DNA of 64,000 nucleotides from Achromobacter insolitus (GTDB taxonomy: Bacteria; Pseudomonadota; Gammaproteobacteria; Burkholderiales; Burkholderiaceae_B): the NCBI RefSeq assembly GCF_002209555.1, contig NZ_NJIF01000003.1:372001-436000 (forward strand). Direction: 5' to 3'. A program made the position numbers and the translations under genes. Positions 8,522 to 15,618 of this stretch are shown one piece after another (position 1 is the first letter of the stretch; each line of letters starts with the position of its first letter). A model generated the notes under the pieces. That model did not search any database, was not told where the DNA came from, and saw only the letters and a list, made by a program, of their open reading frames with translations.

Positions 8522-9802
8522 ATGCCCCGCCTGTCGATGAACCCGAATCCCATGCCGCCGCTGCCTTCACCCCAAGACGAACATGTCGCCAGCAAGCCCG
8601 CCACTTCCGCGCGCGAGGAGGCTGGCCAGGGCTCCTGTCTGGAAGTCTTTCTGGTGTTCCTGCGCCTGGGGCTGACCTCCTTCGGCGGACCGGTCGCGCA
8701 TCTGGCGTACTTCCGCAGCGAATTCGTCGAACGGCGGCGCTGGCTGGACGACTATGCGTATTCCGACCTGGTGGCGCTATGCCAGTTCCTGCCGGGTCCG
8801 GCCAGCAGCCAAGTCGGCATGGCCATCGGCCTGAAGCGCGCCGGCTGGGCCGGCATGCTGGCTGCCTGGGTGGCGTTTACGCTGCCCACCGCCATCGCGC
8901 TGATTCTCTTTGCGTTGGGGCTGGCGCAGTTCGGCTGGCTTTCCGCCTCGGGCGCCATCCATGGGCTCAAGATTGCGGCGGTCGCCATCATCGCGCAAGC
9001 GGTCTGGGGCATGGGCCGCTCGCTTTGTCCAGACCGCGAGCGGGCCGGACTGGCCGTGGCGGCGGCGCTCATCACCATCCTGATGCCAACGACGCTGGGG
9101 CAACTGAGCGCGATCCTGCTGGGCGCGATTGCCGGCCTGGCCGCGCTGCAAGTGCCGCCGCGCCCCGCGTTGGCGGTCCAGCCCTTGAAGATCTCGCGCC
9201 GCGCCGGGTACACCGCACTTGCGCTGTTCGTGCTGCTGCTGACGGCCTTGCCGGTGTGGGCCGCGCTTAGCGGCATGCCGCTGGCACAGCAGCTCTCCGG
9301 TTTCTACCGCGCAGGCGCGCTGGTGTTCGGCGGCGGCCATGTGGTGCTGCCTCTGCTGGAATCCGCTACGGTGGCGAACGGCATGGTCTCCAACACCGAT
9401 TTCCTCGCGGGATATGGCGCGGCGCAGGCCATGCCCGGGCCGCTGTTCGCCTTTGCCGCTTTCCTGGGCGCCATGTCACCCGGCCCCTTGTCGGGCTGGG
9501 CCGGCGGGCTCGCATTACTGGTCGCGATCTTCCTGCCAGGCGCCTTGCTCGTGGCCGCGGCGCTGCCGTTCTGGGAGAGCCTGCGGCGACGGCCGGGGGT
9601 GCGCAATCTGATCGCGGGCGTGAACGCCTGCGTGGTGGGGATTCTGCTGTCGGCCCTGTACGATCCGGTCTGGACCAGCGCCATTCGCGACCGCGCGGAC
9701 TTCGGCCTGGCCTTGCTGCTGTTCGGCCTGCTGGTCTATGCGCGCTGGTCCCCCGTCTGGGTGGTGCTGCTGGCCGCGGCTGGCGGCTGGGCGCTGGCAT
9801 GA
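8522..9802 (+). CDS. chrA: chromate transporter, ChrA type
   Basis: A 426-residue integral membrane protein of the long (two-domain) CHR family length. The first domain carries LRLGLTSFGGPVAHLAYFR and LCQFLPGPASSQVGMAIGL. The second repeats the theme with GALVFGGGHVVLPLLE and GYGAAQAMPGPLFAFAAFLG. Conserved FGGP and LPGP motifs are present in domain one. Members export chromate from the cytoplasm. The first 35 residues are Pro-rich and hydrophilic; starts at 8522, 8537 or 8552 are all possible and none has a clear ribosome site. It stands alone and is divergent from the sensor kinase. Confidence 0.88.
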   Translation: MPRLSMNPNPMPPLPSPQDEHVASKPATSAREEAGQGSCLEVFLVFLRLGLTSFGGPVAHLAYFRSEFVERRRWLDDYAYSDLVALCQFLPGPASSQVGMAIGLKRAGWAGMLAAWVAFTLPTAIALILFALGLAQFGWLSASGAIHGLKIAAVAIIAQAVWGMGRSLCPDRERAGLAVAAALITILMPTTLGQLSAILLGAIAGLAALQVPPRPALAVQPLKISRRAGYTALALFVLLLTALPVWAALSGMPLAQQLSGFYRAGALVFGGGHVVLPLLESATVANGMVSNTDFLAGYGAAQAMPGPLFAFAAFLGAMSPGPLSGWAGGLALLVAIFLPGALLVAAALPFWESLRRRPGVRNLIAGVNACVVGILLSALYDPVWTSAIRDRADFGLALLLFGLLVYARWSPVWVVLLAAAGGWALA

Positions 9803-9839
9803 CGGCACTGCGCGTCCGGAGCGCCCCGCGGGCAGGGCG

Positions 9840-10634
9840 CTAGGACTGCCAGCGCGGCTGGCGCTTTTGCAGGAAGGCGTCTATGCCTTCACAGGCGTCC
9901 GCCTCCATCATGTTGCGCGCCATCACGTCCCCCGCATAATCGTAGGCGTCCGCCAGCGCCATCTGCCGCTGCTTGTAGAACATGCGCTTGCCGTAGCGGA
10001 TGGCCGTGGGACTCTTGGCCAGGATGTCGTCCACCAGGGCGCGCACGCGTTGGTCCAGTTGCGTCTCGGGCACGGCATCGTTGATCAGGCCCCAGTCGCG
10101 GGCCTGCTCGGCATCGATAAAGCGCGCAGTCACCAGCATCTCGAAGGCGCGCTTGGCGGACACATTGCGGCTCAGCGCCACCGCGGGCGTCGAGCAGAAC
10201 AAGCCGACGTTGATGCCGGATACCGCGAACTTCGCCGTATCGGCTGCCACGGCCAGGTCGCAGCTTGCCACCAACTGGCAACCCGCGGCGGTGGCGATGC
10301 CATGCACCTTGGCGATCACCGGCACCGGCAGGGCCTGCAGGCCCTGCATCACCGCGCTGCACTTCCTGAATAGTTCGCGGTAGTAATCCAGGGCGGGCTG
10401 GCTGCGCATCTCGCGCAGATCGTGGCCGGCGCAGAACGCGCGGCCGCTGGATTCCAATACCACGCAGCGCAGGCCGGCCTCGCGCGACAAGGCGTCTACC
10501 TCGGTTTGCAAGGCAGCCAGCAAGCCTTCGGACAGCGCGTTGAACTGGCCCGGCCGGTTCAGCCGCAACGTTACGACGCCGCCTTCGGCTTGGCGTACCA
10601 GGATGGGGGCTTGCGCGGCGTCTTCGATAGTCAT
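9840..10634 (-). CDS. enoyl-CoA hydratase/isomerase family protein
   Basis: A 264-residue crotonase-fold protein with the CoA-binding and oxyanion motif RAFCAGHDLREM and the second oxyanion loop GIATAAGCQLVASCDLA. The canonical catalytic Glu pair is not obvious; the segment after VSGINVGLFCSTP lacks the usual E at the expected site, as in the ECHDC3-like subgroup, so hydratase activity is uncertain. The ATG has GGAG five bases upstream. It appears monocistronic, ends next to the convergent chromate transporter gene, and lies downstream of a divergently controlled efflux gene. Substrate unknown. Confidence 0.82.
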   Translation of the reverse strand: MTIEDAAQAPILVRQAEGGVVTLRLNRPGQFNALSEGLLAALQTEVDALSREAGLRCVVLESSGRAFCAGHDLREMRSQPALDYYRELFRKCSAVMQGLQALPVPVIAKVHGIATAAGCQLVASCDLAVAADTAKFAVSGINVGLFCSTPAVALSRNVSAKRAFEMLVTARFIDAEQARDWGLINDAVPETQLDQRVRALVDDILAKSPTAIRYGKRMFYKQRQMALADAYDYAGDVMARNMMEADACEGIDAFLQKRQPRWQS

Positions 10635-10698
10635 GTCTTCTCCAGGATGGGCTATTCCTGGATAGTAGAGGGAGAAACCCCCGGACGGGGAGAGGGCA

Positions 10699-11898
10699 TC
10701 AGCCCGCCGCGATCCTCCGCGCCATACCTGGAGACAGGCAGAGCAGGGGCCCGACGATGGCGACGCCGATCAAAGCCATGGCCGTCTGCGGCGGCATGCC
10801 GCTGTCAAGAAGCAGAGTGGCGATAACCGCCGACCCGCTCATCTGAAACAGCCCATACACCGCGGCCGCGGTGCCCGCGCGTTCAGCGAATGGCTCCAGC
10901 GCCAAGCTCAGCCCCGAACCCAGCGCCAGCGAAAAGCCCACGGTCAGAACCGCCACCGGCAACATGAAGGCCCAGGCCGACAAGGGCAGCCACAACCACG
11001 CGGCCATATGCATGGCGGCCGCCGCGAGCAGGGCGGCCATGCCCACGCGCACCATGGTGTGGCGCCCATAGCGCGAAATAAAGGCGGGGGCCAGGAAGAA
11101 GGCGCCAATGTTGATCGCCGCATTCCCCCCGAACCAGGCGGAGAAGCCCAGTTCCGAATAGCCCAGTTGCTGCACCAGCACCACGGGTGCGGCGGAAACG
11201 AACACCAGGATCATGGCCATGCCCGCCATGCCGAACGCGGCAAAGTAAAGGAAGCGGCCGCTGGCCACGATAGGCGCATAACGGCGCAGGCTATAAAGCG
11301 CGCCCTGGGCTTTCGCGGGCGCAGCCCGCGTTTCCTCGAAGCGGACCGCCAGCAGGCCCGCCAGCACCAAGGCGAACAGCACCATGAAAACAAACGTGCT
11401 GCGCCAGCCTGCATAGACAGCAAGCGCGCCGCCCACCATGGGCGCCAGGGCGGGCACGGTACACAGCGCGCCGTTCAGGTAGCTATACACCCGGGCGCCG
11501 ACCGCAGGACTGAAACAATCCCGTACGGCGGCAAAAGCCACCAGGGAAGCCGAGCAAGCGCCCAGGCCCTGGATGACGCGCGCGGCGTAGAACAGCTCGA
11601 GCGAGCCGGCCGACGCGCCCAGCGCCGACCCCAGCAGATAGGCCAGCGCGCCGCCCAGCGCCACGGGTCGCCGGCCGTAGCGGTCCGCCAGCGGACCGAT
11701 CAGCATCTGGCCCACGCCCACGGCGAAGATGAACAAGGTGATGCTGGCTTGCAGCGCCGTAACGGGCTGGCCGTAGTCCAGCGCCATGGCGGGCAGAGAG
11801 GGCAGGTAGATATCGATGCCCATGGGCGTCAACGTGACCAGCCCCATGAGGAGGCCGATCAGCCAGCGTTGGCCGCGAGGGGATAATGCAGACTTCAT
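10699..11898 (-). CDS. Bcr/CflA-type multidrug efflux MFS transporter
   Basis: A 399-residue, 12-segment transporter. The motif MGIDIYLPSLPAM in the first membrane helix is characteristic of the drug:H+ antiporter-1 Bcr/CflA subfamily. PLADRYGRRPVALGG is the MFS motif A loop, and GACSASLVAFAAVRDCF lies in the fourth to fifth helix region. It should export drugs or metabolites such as sulfonamides, bicyclomycin or cysteine by proton antiport. The start at 11898 is favoured on alignment grounds; an ATG at 11916 is also possible. The longer frame to 12006 would run into the divergent SelW-like gene and is unlikely. Confidence 0.85.
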   Translation of the reverse strand: MKSALSPRGQRWLIGLLMGLVTLTPMGIDIYLPSLPAMALDYGQPVTALQASITLFIFAVGVGQMLIGPLADRYGRRPVALGGALAYLLGSALGASAGSLELFYAARVIQGLGACSASLVAFAAVRDCFSPAVGARVYSYLNGALCTVPALAPMVGGALAVYAGWRSTFVFMVLFALVLAGLLAVRFEETRAAPAKAQGALYSLRRYAPIVASGRFLYFAAFGMAGMAMILVFVSAAPVVLVQQLGYSELGFSAWFGGNAAINIGAFFLAPAFISRYGRHTMVRVGMAALLAAAAMHMAAWLWLPLSAWAFMLPVAVLTVGFSLALGSGLSLALEPFAERAGTAAAVYGLFQMSGSAVIATLLLDSGMPPQTAMALIGVAIVGPLLCLSPGMARRIAAG

Positions 11899-11971
11899 GG
11901 CAGGCTCGGGGTCCATTGCAGACCCGGGAAAACCCGATATTATCCATGAACCGGCGTAGAATCTTCTACCT

Positions 11972-12292
11972 ATGAACGCTCCCGCCCTCCGCCCCCGCAT
12001 CGTCATCCATTACTGCACGCAGTGCCAGTGGCTGCTGCGCGCAGGCTGGATGGCCCAGGAACTCCTGTCGACGTTCTCCACGGATCTGGGCGAGGTTGTG
12101 CTGCAGCCCGGCACCGGCGGAATTTTCCAGGTCACCTACAACGGCGACCTGATCTGGGACCGCAAGAGCGATGGCGGCTTTCCATCCGCCAAGGAACTGA
12201 AACAGCGCGTGCGCGACCGCCTTGATCCCGCTCGCACGCTCGGTCACATTGATGGGCACACGGCGGGCCCTCTGACCGCGCCTGACGCTTAG
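11972..12292 (+). CDS. SelT/SelW/SelH family (Rdx) protein
   Basis: A 106-residue protein with the thioredoxin-like Rdx fold signature IVIHYCTQCQWLLRAGWMAQELL, in which CTQC is the redox CxxC motif (Cys in place of the selenocysteine of animal SelW). It is followed by the PGTGGIFQVTYNGDLIWDRK beta-hairpin and the helix FPSAKELKQRVRDRL. Bacterial members are presumed thiol oxidoreductases, but substrates are not known. It is divergent from the Bcr/CflA-type pump and converges with tctA across a perfect hairpin. Confidence 0.85.
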   Translation: MNAPALRPRIVIHYCTQCQWLLRAGWMAQELLSTFSTDLGEVVLQPGTGGIFQVTYNGDLIWDRKSDGGFPSAKELKQRVRDRLDPARTLGHIDGHTAGPLTAPDA

Positions 12293-12300
12293 CGCGTGCA

Positions 12301-12328
12301 AACGGCCGGCCTCGCATGGTCGGCCGTT
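12301..12328. terminator. hairpin between convergent genes
   Basis: AACGGCCG at 12301-12308 pairs perfectly with CGGCCGTT at 12321-12328 (8-bp stem, 12-nt loop). It lies between the ends of the SelW-like gene and tctA. There is no T-tract on either strand, so it may be a transcript-end hairpin rather than a classical intrinsic terminator. Confidence 0.4.
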
Positions 12329-12346
12329 GCTACGCGCATCTCATCG

Positions 12347-13873
12347 TTACGCGGACGACTCTGCCTGCTTCAAGGCCTCGCGGCCCTTGCGCTGGCGCAT
12401 GGCCGAAACCACCAGCAAGGCGATCAACGCCACGCATGCCACCACGAATCCCAGGCTGATGGGACGCGACACGAAGATCGCCAGGTCGCCGCGCGACAGC
12501 AGCAGGGCGCGGCGGAAGTTCTCTTCCACCATGGGTCCCAGCACAAAACCCAGCAACAGCGGCGCAGGTTCGAAGCGCATGCGGATAAGGGCATAGCCCG
12601 CCGCGCCGAACAAGGTCACCATCGCCACATCGAAAAGATTGTTGTTGGTGCTGTAGACGCCCACGCAGACAAAAAACAGCGCCGCGGGGAACAGGTACCG
12701 GAACGGCACGGTCAGCAGCCGCACCCACATGCCGATCAGCGGCAGGTTCAAGAGCAATAGCAGCACATTGCCCACCCAGAAGCTGGCGATCAGCCCCCAG
12801 AACATGTCAGCGTGCTCGACCATCATCTGCGGTCCCGGCTGGATGCCGTGGATGATCAGCGCGCCCAGCATCAGCGCCATCACCGGGTCGCCGGGGATGC
12901 CCAGGCTCATGGTGGGGATGAAGCTGGTCTGGGTCGATGCGCTGGTAGCGGCTTCCGGCCCTGCAATGCCTTCGATGGCGCCTCGGCCGAAACGGCGCGG
13001 TTCACGCGCCACTTTCTTTTCCGTGGCATACGAAATGAATGAGGCAATGGTGGGACCCGTGCCCGGAAGAATGCCGAACGCCGCGCCGATGGCCGTACCG
13101 CGTACGAGCGCGCCGCGCGATTGCCTGATGTCCCCGGCTTCGGGCCGCATCGACTTCATGCTGATCTTTGCCGTGGTCACCTTGGCATCGCCGCCAATGC
13201 GGTTGATGTTCTTCAGGAAGTCCGCCACGCCGAACAGGCCCATGGCCAGCGCCACGATCTGCAGGCCGTCGGAGAGCTCCAGAATGCCGAAGTGAAAGCG
13301 CATCGTGCCGGTGTTGACGTCGGTGCCGACCACACCCAGCAACAGGCCCACAACCACCATCGCCACGCCCTTGATCGCCGATCCCTTGGCGAGAGTCGCG
13401 CCCGCCAGCAGACCCAGCATCATCATGGAGAAGTACTCTGCGGGGCCGAACTTGAAGGCAACGTCCACCAGCATGGGCGAGAACAGGATCATCGCCAGGA
13501 TGCCTATGGACGCGCCGCAAAATGAAGAGAACATCAACATGAACAGCGCCGACCCCGCCTTGCCGTTGCGCGCCAGCGGATTGCCATCCAGGCAGGCCAC
13601 GGCATGCGAGGCGGTGCCGGGCAAGTTCAGCATGATGGAGGTAATGCCGCCACCGTATTGCGAGCCATAGTAAATGCCCGACAGCATCACCAGCGCCGCC
13701 GTCGGCGTCATGGTGTAGGTCAACGGCAGCAGGATCGAGATCGCGGCCAGCACGCCCATGCCCGGCAGCACGCCGATCAGGTTGCCCATGAACACGCCGA
13801 ACGCGGCCCACATCAGATTGTCCAGCGCGAAGGCGACGGAGAACCCGTGCATCAGGTTATTGAGGATTTCCAT
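12347..13873 (-). CDS. tctA: tripartite tricarboxylate transporter large permease TctA
   Basis: A 508-residue membrane protein of standard TctA length. The diagnostic repeat motifs are present: GNLIGVLPGMGVLAAISILLPLTYTM near the N-terminus and the equivalent GAAFGILPGTGPTIASFISY in the second half. GIAGPEAATSASTQTSFIPTMSLGIPGDPV follows. It forms the translocation channel of a secondary transporter that takes a carboxylate from a periplasmic Bug/TctC receptor. It follows tctB with a 3-base gap. No receptor gene is in this operon; two Bug receptors occur elsewhere in the window at 30.7 and 62.0 kb. Confidence 0.9.
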   Translation of the reverse strand: MEILNNLMHGFSVAFALDNLMWAAFGVFMGNLIGVLPGMGVLAAISILLPLTYTMTPTAALVMLSGIYYGSQYGGGITSIMLNLPGTASHAVACLDGNPLARNGKAGSALFMLMFSSFCGASIGILAMILFSPMLVDVAFKFGPAEYFSMMMLGLLAGATLAKGSAIKGVAMVVVGLLLGVVGTDVNTGTMRFHFGILELSDGLQIVALAMGLFGVADFLKNINRIGGDAKVTTAKISMKSMRPEAGDIRQSRGALVRGTAIGAAFGILPGTGPTIASFISYATEKKVAREPRRFGRGAIEGIAGPEAATSASTQTSFIPTMSLGIPGDPVMALMLGALIIHGIQPGPQMMVEHADMFWGLIASFWVGNVLLLLLNLPLIGMWVRLLTVPFRYLFPAALFFVCVGVYSTNNNLFDVAMVTLFGAAGYALIRMRFEPAPLLLGFVLGPMVEENFRRALLLSRGDLAIFVSRPISLGFVVACVALIALLVVSAMRQRKGREALKQAESSA

Positions 13874-13876
13874 CGA

Positions 13877-14347
13877 TCAGCCCCAGCGGAACAGCGGAAA
13901 CTGCAACTGCAGCGCCCAGGAGAAAACGGCCACGCCCAGCACGGTCACGCCCGCGGCCAGCAGCGCCGCGCTGCGCGGGGTGTGTTGGCGGTCGCCCATT
14001 GCGGAAATGAACACCAAGGCAAAAGTCGCGGGCACCAGGCCGCCGTACTTGCCCACCAGGATGAAGGTCATCAAGCCGCCGATAATGCAGCCCCAGCCGC
14101 GCCAGTCGGGCGGCGGTTCGTCTTCGGCGTCTTCCTCCGCGGCTGCGGGCGCGACGGCCATGCGGGCAATCATCAAGCCCAGCAAGACCAGCAGCACGCC
14201 AAGGATGGCGGGAAACATTCCCGGCCCCATGCGCGCGAGGCTGCCGATGTTGTAGGTGGATGCCTGCGCGATGGCGCCCAGGCCCAGCACGATCATCGTG
14301 CCCGCGGCCCAAGCCTCGCGCCGCGCGGCGCTGCGTTTGGATTGCAT
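13877..14347 (-). CDS. tctB: tripartite tricarboxylate transporter small permease TctB
   Basis: A 156-residue protein with four predicted membrane segments, including MIVLGLGAIAQASTY, MFPAILGVLLVLLGLMIARM, and the C-terminal pair around FALVFISAMG and VTVLGVAVFSWALQLQFPLF. The GPGMFPAILG motif is typical of TctB. The start has GGGAGG upstream with suitable spacing. It is the promoter-proximal gene of tctBA. A pair of inverted repeats lies in the upstream region. Confidence 0.87.
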   Translation of the reverse strand: MQSKRSAARREAWAAGTMIVLGLGAIAQASTYNIGSLARMGPGMFPAILGVLLVLLGLMIARMAVAPAAAEEDAEDEPPPDWRGWGCIIGGLMTFILVGKYGGLVPATFALVFISAMGDRQHTPRSAALLAAGVTVLGVAVFSWALQLQFPLFRWG

Positions 14348-14392
14348 CTGTAGTCCTCCCGTTGTTGTGCTTTTGTCTGACTACGTTCTGAA

Positions 14393-14446
14393 CAAAAGCT
14401 GACTTTTGGATGAACGCGGAAGTCTAAAAATCCAAACTTCCGTTCA
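14393..14446. promoter_or_regulatory. two inverted repeats upstream of tctBA
   Basis: CAAAAG (14393-14398) and CTTTTG (14403-14408) form a perfect 6-bp inverted repeat with a 4-nt spacer. Just beyond, TGAAC-GC-GGAAGT (14411-14423) matches ACTTCC-GTTCA (14436-14446) in inverted order with a 2-nt bulge. Both lie about 50-100 bases upstream of the tctB start, where an operator or promoter would be expected. The second could also be a transcript-end hairpin for the GFA-family gene upstream. Confidence 0.4.
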
Positions 14447-14508
14447 CCTTTCAGGAGGACGGGCAATGCGTAAAACAGGCTCTTTTTGGGCCAAAACGGG
14501 GGAAATCC

Positions 14509-15030
14509 CTAAGGCTTCATCCCTTTGGGAACCCAGGGCTTGCGCTCGCTACCGGCCAGCGCGGCGTCAAGCCGCCGCTTGGAAGATTCTGGCCAGCAGG
14601 CGTCCATGTCGTAGAACTCGTCGGCCGCCGGCACGTCGTCCGGGATGCCGATCCATGGATGCTTGGAACGCAGGAAACAGTGAGCGCCAGGGGGAAAGTC
14701 GGCGGCGCGGTCCAAGGTGCCGGCGTATATCAGCGCCACCGTTTCGCCATAGCCTGGATGATGGCTCCACAGCAGACCGGAGCAGGCCGCGCAACGCACG
14801 ACAACGACGGTCTCGCCGTCATTGGCGGTCTTATCGGCGGGATGCCGTCGCAACTCACCTTGCAGGCGGCGCACGCGGTCGGATTCGATAACCGCATTCA
14901 TGGCAAAGGCGGTGCCCGAATGCCGCTGGCATACGGTGCAATGGCAGCAATGCACGAACATGGGGGGACCGGCCAGGCGATAGCGGACGGCGCCGCAATC
15001 GCAGCCGCCTTCGATGAGAGGCTGGGTCAC
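14509..15030 (-). CDS. GFA family (glutathione-dependent formaldehyde-activating-like) protein
   Basis: A 173-residue zinc-binding protein of the GFA/CENP-V fold. The metal ligands are visible: EGGCDCGAVRYRL (C-x-C), then HCCHCTVCQRHSG (C-x2-C), and VRCAACSGLLWSHH (C-x2-C). The GTG at 15030 is the best start because AAGGAG lies 7-8 bases upstream; a longer frame to 15057 has no ribosome site. Only some family members act on S-hydroxymethyl-glutathione, so a formaldehyde role is not shown. It is transcribed toward tctBA but separated from it by about 160 bases. Confidence 0.83.
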   Translation of the reverse strand: MTQPLIEGGCDCGAVRYRLAGPPMFVHCCHCTVCQRHSGTAFAMNAVIESDRVRRLQGELRRHPADKTANDGETVVVVRCAACSGLLWSHHPGYGETVALIYAGTLDRAADFPPGAHCFLRSKHPWIGIPDDVPAADEFYDMDACWPESSKRRLDAALAGSERKPWVPKGMKP

Positions 15031-15060
15031 GATCTGTCTCCTTGGGAAGCCGTGCAACCA

Positions 15061-15271
15061 GTGTATTGATGGCGCCTGCGACAGGGGAGTGGCGATCGCG
15101 TCATCCTACGGGGGGATTTGCGTCATCTTCGCCGCCTCGCCGGAACGCCATGCGTGCGGGACGCGGGAGCGTACCAGTCTCTTGCTTTTTCAGCCAATTT
15201 AGTGCTAAAATACGACAACTTTCAGCAAAATTACAATAAAACAAGTGCTGAAATTACTGAAGGTCTGGTAG
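15061..15271. promoter_or_regulatory. AT-rich intergenic region with inverted repeat
   Basis: The section 15180-15260 is unusually AT-rich for this genome. TTTCAGC at 15220-15226 is matched in inverted order by GCTGAAA at 15247-15253 (7-bp arms, 20-nt spacer), and a further TTTCAGC-like element lies near 15187. This looks like an operator/promoter for the small genes downstream or for the GFA-family gene. No protein gene is supported between 15061 and 15271. Confidence 0.4.
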
Positions 15272-15511
15272 TTGAAGTCGCTGGCGGCTGCGGCCGCCAT
15301 TTTCGTTTGCGTTGCCTGCGCGCATGCCCCCGCGCCCCGATGGCACCCATTGGAACAGCATCCATGGCACGCACGAATCCCATGCATGGCGCTTTGCGCG
15401 GGGAAAGCCATGCGCCCTGAACAGGAGAACGTTCATGTCCCATCAACTCGTTGGCAAGAAGTGGCACTTCGAGATCCCGCCCCTGGACTGGAAGGCGCCC
15501 GAGACCAATAA
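15272..15511 (+). CDS. possible small lipoprotein, uncertain
   Basis: A 79-residue reading frame from a TTG with GAAGG eight bases upstream. The N-terminus MKSLAAAAAIFVCVACAHAP looks like a short lipoprotein signal with a lipobox-like VAC at residues 14-16. The remainder (His/Trp/Pro-rich, then charged) has no recognisable domain. It overlaps the better-supported 45-residue gene in another frame for about 75 bases, so the real protein may be shorter or absent. Confidence 0.3.
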   Translation: MKSLAAAAAIFVCVACAHAPAPRWHPLEQHPWHARIPCMALCAGKAMRPEQENVHVPSTRWQEVALRDPAPGLEGARDQ

Positions 15512-15572
15512 AGAAGCGGACATCAAGTCCGCTCCCGCGGACACCGATTCGGCCGAGGACAAGGACGCCTGA
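15435..15572 (+). CDS. 45-residue protein, unknown function
   Basis: A short gene starting at an ATG preceded by CAGGAG with 7-nt spacing. The product begins MSHQLVGKKWHFEIPPLDW and ends in a strongly acidic, Asp/Ala-rich tail (APADTDSAEDKDA). There is no signal peptide or membrane segment, so it should be a small, probably disordered cytoplasmic protein. The family is not recognised. It is convergent with the diguanylate cyclase gene; a 7-bp GC hairpin lies between them. Confidence 0.5.
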   Translation: MSHQLVGKKWHFEIPPLDWKAPETNKEADIKSAPADTDSAEDKDA

Positions 15573-15581
15573 CACGGCGCC

Positions 15582-15607
15582 CCGCCACGCTTGAATACGT
15601 GTGGCGG
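15582..15607. terminator. hairpin between convergent genes
   Basis: CCGCCAC (15582-15588) and GTGGCGG (15601-15607) form a perfect 7-bp stem with a 12-nt loop in the 46-bp gap between the 45-residue gene and the diguanylate cyclase gene. No T-tract follows. Confidence 0.35.
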
Positions 15608-15618
15608 AGCCGGACGCG

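Noticed and set aside
9820-9841. 7-bp GC hairpin after the chromate transporter gene
   Set aside because: It overlaps the stop codon of the convergent gene, has no T-tract, and such stems are common by chance in this GC-rich DNA.
14406-14891. Plus-strand frame with a good ribosome site (AGGAGG) before ATG 14466
   Set aside because: After about 20 residues it runs antisense through the GFA-family gene and becomes Arg-rich. A very short leader peptide is possible but not supported.
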